Of a stretch of 22,187 nt of DNA, positions 8,631-16,224 are shown one piece after another. The notes under the pieces are model-generated. The model saw only the letters and a list, made by a program, of their open reading frames with translations. It ran no database searches and was not told the DNA's origin. This DNA comes from Paramacrobiotus metropolitanus (lineage: Eukaryota > Tardigrada > Eutardigrada > Parachela > Macrobiotidae), in the NCBI RefSeq assembly GCF_019649055.1, contig NW_026570659.1, positions 1-22,187 on the forward strand, read 5' to 3'. How positions within the stretch are numbered: the first letter of the stretch is position 1; the number at the start of each line of letters is the position of its first letter. A program made the translations under genes and the position numbers.

Positions 8631-9545
8631 AGAATGTCCAAGTTAGGACATTAGTGACTTACTGGTTCTATGGATATGGAACCACAATAGAACCTCCATA
8701 GCACCACCATAGAACCACAATGGAACCACGTGCAAAGTCATAACCCGGCATGCTCCCATACTAGCCCTGTTTTCTGGCGCCCATAGAACCACATAGAACC
8801 ACCATAGAACCTACATAGAACCTCCATAGAACCACAATGGAACCACGTGCAAAGTCATAACCCGGCATGCTCCCATACTAGCCCTGTTTTCTGGCGCCCA
8901 TAGAACCACATAGAACCACCATAGAACCTCCACAGAACCACCATAGAACCACAATGGAACCACGTGCAAAGTCACAACCCGGCATGCTCCCATACTAGCC
9001 CTGTTTTCTGGCGCCCATAGAACCACATAGAACCACCATAGAACCTCCACAGAACCACCATAGAACCACAATGGAACCACGTGCAAAGTCACAACCCGGC
9101 ATGCTCCCATACTAGCCCTGTTTTCTGGCGCCCATAGAACTACATAGAACCACCATAGAACCTCCACAGAACCACCATAGAACCACAATGGAACCACGTG
9201 CAAAGTCATAACCCGGCATGCTCCCATACTAGCCCTGTTTTCTGGCGCTCATAGAACCACATAGAACCACCATAGAACCTACATAGAACCTCCATAGAAC
9301 CACGTGCAAAGTCATAACCCGGCATGCTCCCATACTAGCCCTGTTTTCTGGCGCCCATAGAACCACATAGAAACACCATAGAACCTCCATAGAACCACCA
9401 TAGAACCACAATGGAACCACGTGCAAAGTCACAACCCGGCATGCTCACATAGTAGCTCTGTTTTCTGGAGCCCATAGAACCACATAGAACCACCACAGAA
9501 CCTCCATAGAACCACCATAGAACCACAATGGAACCACGTGCAAAC
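8631..9545 (+). repeat. Left terminal inverted repeat with 117-bp array
   Basis: Outer part (8631-8730) holds the terminal palindrome and degenerate units. The word TGCAAAGTCA recurs at 8731, 8848, 8965, 9082, 9199, 9305, 9422 and (as TGCAAACTCA) 9539. Spacing is exactly 117 bp except one 106-bp step, which is one 11-base subunit short. Each unit has two parts: a run of 11-12-base words CATAGAACCACC / CATAGAACCTCC, and a unique core CCCGGCATGCTCCCATACTAGCCCTGTT (first 20 bases CCCGGCATGCTCCCATACTA). Its inner edge runs directly into the open frame of the first plus-strand ORF. Confidence 0.88.
8633..8652. repeat. Terminal palindrome, left end
   Basis: AATGTCCAAGTTAGGACATT: seven-base arms AATGTCC/GGACATT around AAGTTA. 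The identical sequence, inverted, is at 22165-22184. Confidence 0.85.
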
Positions 9546-10003
9546 TCACAACCCGAGCACCTACACGTCCGCCACCAGCACCATCTGCACCGCCCCCACA
9601 GAACCCAATAGTTGTAGTTACCACTACGACAGGGGAATTTTCCGCGCCACCAGTGGCCCAGCCTACATCTACCGACGAGGCAATGTTACTGGACACTGGA
9701 CTGGAATCGCGAGAACCAGCATCTTCTCCGTACGACCTCAGGGCTTATCCAGACATACCGCCCCTGGAACGCGAATTACACGCGGCGGAACTCCTAGAAG
9801 AGGAAATCCGCAAAGCCATTACCAGCCTGAAAGGCATTGACGTCGCCACCATACGGAGAAAAGTCGCGTTGGACTTAGAATTCCAACGCGTCCTGGAATA
9901 CATAACCAGGATCCGACGGGCCATGCTGCGGTTTATGGACAAGCCATTAAATACGGCCAATGACGCGCCAGCATTGCGCGATTTTCGTAACCGGCAATAT
10001 TAG
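9521..10003 (+). CDS. ORF1, N-terminal piece (proline-rich then helical)
   Basis: The frame opens after a TAG at 9518-9520 inside the last terminal-repeat unit. Its first 54 codons read as a proline/threonine-rich tail (RPPPAPSAPPPQ) without ATG. The first ATG is at 9683, giving 106 aa before TAG at 10001-10003. Residues after the ATG are rich in charged helices (ELHAAELLEEEIRKAI, LEFQRVLEYITRIRRAM). The same frame continues without a gap beyond the TAG for another 640 codons, so this is probably the front of one larger protein. No family recognised. Either TAG is read through, the gene is lightly decayed, or an intron removes it. Confidence 0.55.
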   Translation, partial: NHNGTTCKLTTRAPTRPPPAPSAPPPQNPIVVVTTTTGEFSAPPVAQPTSTDEAMLLDTGLESREPASSPYDLRAYPDIPPLERELHAAELLEEEIRKAITSLKGIDVATIRRKVALDLEFQRVLEYITRIRRAMLRFMDKPLNTANDAPALRDFRNRQY

Positions 10004-11935
10004 CTTGGCCTGATCGACGAAGCACTCAGACGCGTGTTGCCCAAACCTCGACCGGGACAGCCAACACGCGTAGGACAAACCGGACTTCTCACGCCGACAC
10101 AATCCTCAACACGCCGACCGGCGGAAGAATTGAGGATGCGGTTCTTGAGAATTATGCGGATCTCGGCTGAACGATTTGCAGCCGGACCGGCACTTAGTCG
10201 ACCAGCCAGCGCGTCGGATACAGAAACCGACAGCGGCATCGACTGGCTCGACATGCCAGATCCAATCCCAGTTCCGGGATTAACAGCTCCGCCTGATCAC
10301 ATGGTCGCGCCAGAACGACAGGTCCACCCTAGACCAACTTCACTGGCACCGCCACCAGAAATAGCGGAACGCCTGGAACTGATCATGAGGGGCAGCGTTC
10401 CGCAAGGCAGACCAGCTTATGCGGACGACTTCCCTGTACTCACCTTGGCTAACGTCAATCAACCGGCCCCTCGGATCTTACGTCAACAATGGGACGAAGA
10501 CCAAGCAGAAGCGGACCAACGGTTGCGCGATGCTGACATTGGGCCAATACAGATGACGATTGCTCAAGCACTAAGGATTCGGCACCTTATCAGGGACGCC
10601 GAGGACATTGAGCGCCGTCTAAACAACCAAATACAGGATCTTAGCCTTTTTGACCCAGAAGCGGCTAAATTGAAGGAGCAGCTGGAGAGTCTATCCTACC
10701 GGATAGCTCTGCTTAAAGAAATGACTCCGAACAACACGACGCCTACCGGCCTCGGATTGACAGCCTTTGATATAATCACCAAATGGCTTAAGGAGACTAT
10801 CGAAGATTACTGGAAGGTCCAACGACCTGGCCCGTCAACGACGGCACGCCCCGGCGACTTCGACCCAGTAAATGAATGGCGACCATCACCAGTGTCTGCG
10901 CCAGCACCTTTGGCCCTGACATATGAACCGGCCGCCTCACTATCAGTTGGACAGCCAATCCCAGCTGAGTTGGTTCAGGCCCTAACGGTGCCTGGTCCAA
11001 CGTCAAACCAACCTGTGGACACTGCCGGACCCGCCACAGCGGACAGCAGCATTGAAGTCCCACCACAGGACGTCGAAAGGTACGTGAGCCTGCTCGATAA
11101 AACCTTCGAGCTTTCGCCGGAGAAGTCGGTCGAATTGGAGTCAACACCAGTCCAACCGGCTGGTGAACCGACAAGTCCAATGGCTGTTGATGCGCCAACG
11201 GCGTTATCACAGCCCACGCCGAAACCAATCGAAGGCGACACATCAAGTGGCACCCTTATTGTCCGACCAACGGACAGGAAATCGACAGGAGGAAGGCCAG
11301 AACCAGCCACTCCTGCCACAACAAGTGGTCCACAATCGCCCAGGTTCAAAACAAAGAAGAGGACTCCTCCAGAAGCCGAAGAGCCTCCTTCGCAGCGGTC
11401 ACTCCCATCTTGGAGAGGACCACGTGAAAACCTGGAACTAACTCGTCCAACCGGGCCTACTCTCCCAGCGTGGAATGGCCCGCCAAAGGACTTAGATGCT
11501 CCCGGCCCTACCAGGCCTGGCCCGTCCATACTTAAACCGGAACCACCGACTTTGACACTTCGTGGCCTACCGACCAAGAAGAAGAAGTCGCCGCCGAAGA
11601 ACTTTCCTGGCAAGGGACATGTGCTTTCCTCACCGGAAGCACCGGCAATTCCGTCAGGAACAACTCAGCCATTGCGGGACGAACCTCCAACGAGGCATCG
11701 CATCCGATTGACCCAAACGGAGTCATGGGATGACCCGCATAACCGGGCTGTAAGCAAGATCATAGAAGTCGATCTACGCTTAAATCTGACTGAGGAGGAT
11801 ATGCGCCAGCGACTACGCGCCGGCGATCCCACACTAACGGACCGCGAAATTGACCGCATCAACCGAGGTTGTCAATTGATGGTCCAAGAACGGACAATCC
11901 TCATCAGAAGATTGACAACCGAGGTTGTCAATTGA
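10004..11935 (+). CDS. ORF1, central piece (helical block and long proline-rich linker)
   Basis: Same frame as the preceding piece, separated only by TAG. Near 10480-10720 there is a strongly helical, charged segment (QALRIRHLIRDAEDIERRL, KLKEQLESLSYRIALLKEM) with coiled-coil character. From about 10840 to 11690 the protein is a proline/serine/threonine linker with a KKRTPPEAEEPP-type basic-acidic patch and a KKKKSPPKNFPG basic patch, likely disordered. The end is again helical (IIEVDLRLNLTEEDMRQRL). The frame stops at TGA 11933-11935, inside the second copy of a 56-bp tandem duplication that shifts the frame; the frame +2 ORF takes over immediately. No signal peptide, membrane segment or catalytic motif recognised. 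Confidence 0.6.
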   Translation, partial: LGLIDEALRRVLPKPRPGQPTRVGQTGLLTPTQSSTRRPAEELRMRFLRIMRISAERFAAGPALSRPASASDTETDSGIDWLDMPDPIPVPGLTAPPDHMVAPERQVHPRPTSLAPPPEIAERLELIMRGSVPQGRPAYADDFPVLTLANVNQPAPRILRQQWDEDQAEADQRLRDADIGPIQMTIAQALRIRHLIRDAEDIERRLNNQIQDLSLFDPEAAKLKEQLESLSYRIALLKEMTPNNTTPTGLGLTAFDIITKWLKETIEDYWKVQRPGPSTTARPGDFDPVNEWRPSPVSAPAPLALTYEPAASLSVGQPIPAELVQALTVPGPTSNQPVDTAGPATADSSIEVPPQDVERYVSLLDKTFELSPEKSVELESTPVQPAGEPTSPMAVDAPTALSQPTPKPIEGDTSSGTLIVRPTDRKSTGGRPEPATPATTSGPQSPRFKTKKRTPPEAEEPPSQRSLPSWRGPRENLELTRPTGPTLPAWNGPPKDLDAPGPTRPGPSILKPEPPTLTLRGLPTKKKKSPPKNFPGKGHVLSSPEAPAIPSGTTQPLRDEPPTRHRIRLTQTESWDDPHNRAVSKIIEVDLRLNLTEEDMRQRLRAGDPTLTDREIDRINRGCQLMVQERTILIRRLTTEVVN

Positions 11936-11972
11936 TGGTCCAAGAACGGACAATCCTCATCAGAAGATTGAT
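11861..11972. repeat. 56-bp tandem duplication causing a frameshift
   Basis: 11861-11916 is repeated at 11917-11972 with one difference (last base C to T). The unit length is not a multiple of three, so the duplication shifts the reading frame. The upstream and downstream frames encode the same peptide CQLMVQERTILIRRL at the join, which shows that one continuous ORF preceded the duplication. Confidence 0.92.
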
Positions 11973-13617
11973 TGCCATGCGAAGCAAGAGCCAGGCCATT
12001 CGCCAACGCAAGTTGCCTAGCGAAATTATCGAGCATGCCATCTATATACGGGGCCCACACATTAACCCAAGAGCATGGACAGTTGAACCGCGCAAAAGAC
12101 CAGGCCAGCCAGTGGAAGATCAACTTCCACCGGAAGAGGTAGAAAGTGAGGACGAACGTCCCCAACTGCCAGCGGCCTTCTGGGGCGTCTCGTCCAGTGA
12201 GGAGTCGGAGAACGAAGAAGACTTGGACGAAAACGTCCAAAGGGCGTTATATGAGACCAGTCAGGTCCGGCTACCTTCAACGAAGGAATCGCCACGCCGA
12301 AGCCGATCTCCATCTAAAAGGACTTCTGCTGGACGCGCCACATCAAGCCCGGCGCGAATGCCCAGTATGCCGGCCATCGAACCGGCGCCTGCCAGGTTCA
12401 CACCGAGCCGGCCATGCAAGTCCCCGACCAAAGAGAGGATGGACACCACACCTCCTCAGCAGCCAACCATGACCATTACTGTGGAACGAATCGCAGCACC
12501 TACGGTGTCTGCAGGTTCATCACTTGAACCAGTAACGGTCACGGTCAGGACTCCTGCACCAGGGGTCGCAGAATCGGCCAGAATGACGGTGCAGATAACT
12601 CCGGCTGTTTCGGACCAAGAAGTGGAAGCCGACACGGCCCTGATGCCCATGAGTGCTCTCACTCCTACCGAGCAGAGACACTTATACATCCATGCAGACC
12701 AAAACGAGCGACGGCGATATCGGTTCCTGCTCACAAAGAGACAGGAGGCGAAGGAGCATAATAACATGGAAGAATACGACATGTTATCCGAGATGCTCGC
12801 GCCATTTGTTTACCGAATGGTAAAAGATTACCGGACCCGTCGCAATCAAGGGGCCTTTCCCCCACCGGAGCAAGACCCAGTGATGGCGGAAGTCCTGCCG
12901 TCAACTGCCCCACTGATTGTGGTACCGCCAAAGACGCAGTCACCAACAGCTTCAGAACCAATGGATACCTCTCCGTCCGGACCTGTGGCTGTACAGCCAG
13001 AACCGGTCCAACAGGAGGAGCCACCGAAGGCCATTTCGTCGGTACAAGAATCGGCAGGCCAAAGCCAGTCCGGAACAGGGCCAACGGCCGCTGCTCCGAC
13101 AGTACTGACAAACATGCCTGCCAGCATCGACGACATACCTTTTGGCCGTCCAGTAACATTTCCCGTAACCGGGACATTGGATGATTTGGCACTTGGCATG
13201 GGTGTAATTCACTCAGCTAATTCCCAACTGAATAAGCAGCCAAGAAAAGCCAAAAACCCAGAGAGGGCCAGACCGGCCTCTCGTCCAACTTCTCCTCAAC
13301 CGAGGGCCAAACCGGCCACTCGTCCAAACTCCCCTCAACCCAGTGGAAGTCAGGCGGCCACACCTCGGCCAACATCTAATCCAGAGGCCGAAAGAAACCG
13401 CCAAAAGAAGCAAGCGGCCAAGGATAAGGAAAATCAAGAGGCCAAGATCGCCCAGCTTGAAAAGCGGCTGTCAGGCGACGAAGATGTCCAAGTCCTATCG
13501 GACAGTCCAGACAAACCGGCAGAGCCCGCACTAAATCGCTCACGGCGGGACGAGGAGCATGAACCACGCTTCAGGGCAGAACCGCCCTCAGAAGAAGTGA
13601 TGCTTACCTCGCCCTAG
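11917..13617 (+). CDS. ORF1, C-terminal piece (proline-rich, helical domain)
   Basis: Continuation of the ORF1 protein after the 56-bp duplication. The frame is open from 11869, but codons before the second repeat copy are out of register with the ancestral frame. Features: RRLIAMRSKSQAIRQRKL and EIIEHAIYIRG near the start; acidic ESEDERPQ and SSEESENEEDLDE (about 12140-12230); serine/arginine-rich linker RSRSPSKRTS; a helical block near 12640-12840 (PTEQRHLYIHADQNERRRYRF, MEEYDMLSEMLAPFVYRMV); a long proline linker; and a lysine/glutamine-rich helix KKQAAKDKENQEAKIAQLEK at 13400-13470. It ends at TAG 13615-13617, after which the frame stays open. Probably a nuclear or particle-associated disordered protein; function unknown. 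Confidence 0.6.
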   Translation, partial: NRGCQLMVQERTILIRRLIAMRSKSQAIRQRKLPSEIIEHAIYIRGPHINPRAWTVEPRKRPGQPVEDQLPPEEVESEDERPQLPAAFWGVSSSEESENEEDLDENVQRALYETSQVRLPSTKESPRRSRSPSKRTSAGRATSSPARMPSMPAIEPAPARFTPSRPCKSPTKERMDTTPPQQPTMTITVERIAAPTVSAGSSLEPVTVTVRTPAPGVAESARMTVQITPAVSDQEVEADTALMPMSALTPTEQRHLYIHADQNERRRYRFLLTKRQEAKEHNNMEEYDMLSEMLAPFVYRMVKDYRTRRNQGAFPPPEQDPVMAEVLPSTAPLIVVPPKTQSPTASEPMDTSPSGPVAVQPEPVQQEEPPKAISSVQESAGQSQSGTGPTAAAPTVLTNMPASIDDIPFGRPVTFPVTGTLDDLALGMGVIHSANSQLNKQPRKAKNPERARPASRPTSPQPRAKPATRPNSPQPSGSQAATPRPTSNPEAERNRQKKQAAKDKENQEAKIAQLEKRLSGDEDVQVLSDSPDKPAEPALNRSRRDEEHEPRFRAEPPSEEVMLTSP

Positions 13618-14025
13618 GACGATGAGGCCGAACTACCAGATCCTGGACCGGAGGCCACACACATTTAGGTCCCAGCAGATCACTATGTACGATTAACCGT
13701 GGCAGCCGCGAGGGCGATGAGACGCGCAACAGGACGAGACATGTACCAATGCCTCGTCTGCGTCCTCCGGTCCCGTATGAAATACAAGGAAGAATATCAA
13801 GGCCTACCGCCGGCGGACCGTTTACTAACGGCACCCTTTATGCGGCGGATGGTATCTCGAATTCTGGACATGGGACTTCTGGTCCGCACATACCGTGATT
13901 GGACCAGCATGATGGAACTACATGTGGCCCATCGGCCAGCAGGACTCTCCCGTACCAGGGACTTTCCTTTCCATCAGATATGCAGGACCATCGCTTACCG
14001 CATAACCCAAGAGGATCCAATTTAA
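13618..14025 (+). CDS. ORF1 tail beyond TAG, compact helical domain
   Basis: In frame with the previous piece, with a second TAG at 13666-13668 and terminal TAA at 14023-14025. From 13669 it encodes a compact, low-proline domain of about 118 aa (VRLTVAAARAMRRATGRDM, YQCLVCVLRSRMKYKEEY, FMRRMVSRILDMGLLVRTY). It differs sharply in composition from the linkers before it and looks like a folded helical domain with two close cysteines. Its preservation behind two TAG codons is hard to explain if they were fixed full stops. It overlaps the start of ORF2 by 46 bases. Confidence 0.5.
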
Positions 14026-15176
14026 CCGACATCGCCAGGACACTCAACGCTCTCTATTACCTTGGACAGGAGAACCTGGATAAACTCACAACCAGATTAG
14101 CTGATGAGCTAATTGCGCTGGTCAGGGAAAGAACCCTGGAAACGACCAACGCACATAGGGCGGAACCAATTCGCTTCACCATTCCGGGATTTATCCCACA
14201 GAAGACCCAACGGTCTCTGTATGTGTCACACGACGTTGACACAAAATGGGATCCGGACAGAAAGAAAGCGGTTGGACCGCCCAAGGACAAGCTGACCGGC
14301 AGAGCCAAGGAGGCTTACTTAAGCTCCCAAGAGGCCAAACTGCCTGGTCGAAAGAACTTGCCAGTTGAAAAGCCCACTCGACCATCAGTCACAAGGAGAG
14401 AAAGGGCTGCAAGGCAAGAAGCTGCAGAAGAAATGCGCGCGGCCGGAATCCGACCCGTGCTAAGGGACACTGTGTCACTGCCTAACGCAGCTGGCCAGTC
14501 CAGACCTCCTTCACCGACTCCATCAGCCACATCAATTAAGAGTCGAAAGACCACGGCCACAAAGGCCACGGCTGTAAAGAGGAGCGGGAGGAAAGGCCCG
14601 CCACCACCGGGCCGAGATGTATCAGACTCCGAGGACTCCGAACCGGAGGACTCGGAGGAGGAACAACAAGAAGAGCCGAACCTGGACCAAACTATGGAAT
14701 CCCAAAAGTCCGACTCCGATAACGATGATGACCAGAGCCCCGGTAAACTGACCATGAATGTCCCACCGGACCATGACATGGAAATCCCACCTGGTGATGA
14801 AAATCAGCCACCTAACGGTGACCAGGACATGGAGTACCAGGGTGGCGCAGGAGGCGCTAGTCAGGACCAGAGTGGCGCAGAAGGCGCCGATCGTGAAAGT
14901 CAGGCCAGCGTAGAAGACGCTGAGCCAAGTGGAAGCGGTGCACGGCCCGAACGGGAAAGAGTGCGAGACTCCATCTCACCAGAATCAGATGCCGGTGAGA
15001 TTCAGTGGACTTTACCCGACCCATGCCCGGCCAAACCGCGCATTGATTATGTGCCGCCACCGAGAACCACAGTGGCGAGGAAATGGCCCGGCGGAGATCC
15101 TTCAAAGAAGCCAAAGATCTCCAATACGGACGAGACGTGGGCATACATCAAGGCAGTCTTAAAGGCGTTGTCCTAA
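13980..15176 (+). CDS. ORF2, helical N-terminus with NLS-like and acidic linker
   Basis: 398 aa from ATG 13980-13982 to TAA 15174-15176; the frame is open from 13899. It overlaps ORF1 in the -1 frame. The first 60 residues form a helical unit (DIARTLNALYYLGQENLDKL, RLADELIALVRERTLE). Then PIRFTIPGFIPQKTQRSLYV and a lysine-rich region follow. A basic TKATAVKRSGRKG stretch precedes a strongly acidic serine-rich tract (SDSEDSEPEDSEEEQQEE, about 14610-14680), and short glycine/aspartate repeats (GGAGGASQDQSGAEGAD) follow. It ends KKPKISNTDETWAYIKAVLKAL, a possible short helix. Composition suggests a nuclear or nucleic-acid-associated protein. No domain recognised. The same frame remains readable beyond the stop (see the next entry). 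Confidence 0.55.
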   Translation: MQDHRLPHNPRGSNLTDIARTLNALYYLGQENLDKLTTRLADELIALVRERTLETTNAHRAEPIRFTIPGFIPQKTQRSLYVSHDVDTKWDPDRKKAVGPPKDKLTGRAKEAYLSSQEAKLPGRKNLPVEKPTRPSVTRRERAARQEAAEEMRAAGIRPVLRDTVSLPNAAGQSRPPSPTPSATSIKSRKTTATKATAVKRSGRKGPPPPGRDVSDSEDSEPEDSEEEQQEEPNLDQTMESQKSDSDNDDDQSPGKLTMNVPPDHDMEIPPGDENQPPNGDQDMEYQGGAGGASQDQSGAEGADRESQASVEDAEPSGSGARPERERVRDSISPESDAGEIQWTLPDPCPAKPRIDYVPPPRTTVARKWPGGDPSKKPKISNTDETWAYIKAVLKALS

Positions 15177-15215
15177 ACGGGTACAACCCTTGCTACAGGA
15201 GGCTTGGTCTTTTAA

Positions 15216-15755
15216 CTTATCCAGAAATGGAATGGCCCACCAGTCACCAAGTCCAAGGTGATGAAATACATCCGAATGGCCTACGAAGAAGGAGCCATCC
15301 TTCGGACCCATCTGCCCAACATGCAGATGTTTTACACATTCCCACCGGAAAGACGTGACGATGCGCCTCAAGGCTACTGGGAATGACGGAACGCCATCTT
15401 GGCGGTACTGACCACAACGCAACATCCGTTGGGCTTGACAAGAGGCGAGATGGCCAATCAACTCCTTGGACGATACGACGTACAATACTCGACGTACGAT
15501 CCTCAGCTAAGTGACGGGAATGAATATCCCCCTAGTCGCCCCAACGGGTTGTACTACCTCAGCGAGGACGTGCGATACATTGTCAAAAAGATGTTGCGCG
15601 AAGGGTGGCTTGAGCAAACTGTTGACGAGCCAGAGGCCCAGCAGCGGTACCGGATGAAGAATAATAAACCGGACCGCTATGGCCCTCGTCCCACCGGACC
15701 CGCCTCATTGGCCTCAACCAAGTCCAAGAAGAAGCGGCGTACATACCATCAGTGA
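15216..15755 (+). pseudogene. ORF3, continuation of the ORF2 frame with broken start
   Basis: Same frame as ORF2, following TAA at 15174 and TAA at 15213. The first 56 codons (KWNGPPVTKSKVMKYIRMAY, FYTFPPERRDD) end at TGA 15384-15386. Another 122 codons then follow (GEMANQLLGRYDVQYSTYD, YYLSEDVRYIVKKMLREGWLE) and end in a basic tail STKSKKKRRTYHQ at TGA 15753-15755. The peptide is clearly protein-like in this frame and not in the others, with folded-domain composition including several aromatic residues. Unlike ORF1 and ORF5, its breaks are TAA and TGA, so decay is the simplest reading. It may be a separate gene that starts at an ATG near 15258 with one nonsense change, or the C-terminus of ORF2. 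Confidence 0.45.
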
Positions 15756-15980
15756 CCTAGTCGTAGAATTCGCATAGGGTCTAGGGGGTGATCCCGATAT
15801 AATTCATTGGGCAAGAAAAGCCTAGTTAACAAATAACGTGTAAAATCATAGGGACGTTAAATCATAGGGCGTAATTATCATAGGGACCTGTCCTAGAAGT
15901 GGACTTAACCTTATTCTGCAAGTTTCATTTCTGTTACCACAGAGAATGGGACTTACACCACAGCAGAAGTATGAGCCGCG
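15756..15980. other. Short intergenic region with repeated ATCATAGGG
   Basis: AT-richer than the surrounding ORFs. AAATCATAGGGAC, AAATCATAGGGCG and TTATCATAGGGAC occur at about 15843-15886, spaced 19-20 bases. CTAGAAGTGG (15893-15902) follows directly. The only TATA-like word is GATATAATTC near 15797. It could be a promoter or processing region for the ORFs downstream (inferred). Confidence 0.4.
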
Positions 15981-16217
15981 ATGTTCGGACTGCAGTCGCA
16001 ATACCGGAGACCAGACAGACCGCCGGGCAACTCCCCACGGAAACTGTTCCCCTGCGCATACCACTTGCGGCCGGGCTTCAGAAATGAAACTGACAGAGCC
16101 TACTGTTTCTACTTAGAAGTGGTTAGAGGCAACTTTGACGCCTACTGTCATTTGACCAGCCATGACGGACGCAACCTGTTCCCCTTACTGAGGGACCAAG
16201 AGCAGTTAGAGATCTAG
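15981..16217 (+). CDS. ORF4, small Cys/His-containing protein
   Basis: 78 aa from ATG 15981 to TAG 16215-16217. It contains PCAYHLRPGF, YCFYLEVVRGNFDAYCHL and HDGRNLFPLL, with three cysteines and three histidines that could bind zinc, and no proline-rich linker. An alternative frame upstream (ATG 15946, MGLTPQQKYEPRCSDC) carries another CX2C pair and overlaps it, so a frameshifted single gene is possible. It ends seven bases before the ATG of ORF5. Family unknown. Confidence 0.4.
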   Translation: MFGLQSQYRRPDRPPGNSPRKLFPCAYHLRPGFRNETDRAYCFYLEVVRGNFDAYCHLTSHDGRNLFPLLRDQEQLEI

Positions 16218-16224
16218 TATCTTT

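Noticed and set aside
8727-9545. CRISPR-like array
   Set aside because: Units are 117 bp, continuous and internally repetitive with no unique spacers, in eukaryotic DNA. It is a minisatellite-type TIR array.
9986-10003. Tiny intron GTAACC...TTAG removing the first TAG
   Set aside because: It would be about 17 bases, not a multiple of three and far below metazoan intron sizes. The frame is the same on both sides without it.
10975-11613. Minus-strand ORF of 212 codons opposite ORF1
   Set aside because: Glycine/valine/serine-rich mirror of the proline-rich plus strand. The GC-rich composition removes stops on the opposite strand, and there are no domains. The same applies to 10797-11246, 12731-13192 and 14315-14779.
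14015-14026. Programmed -1 slippery site at the ORF1/ORF2 overlap
   Set aside because: The bases around CCAATTTAA do not form an X-XXY-YYZ heptamer in the ORF1 frame, and ORF2 has its own upstream ATG.
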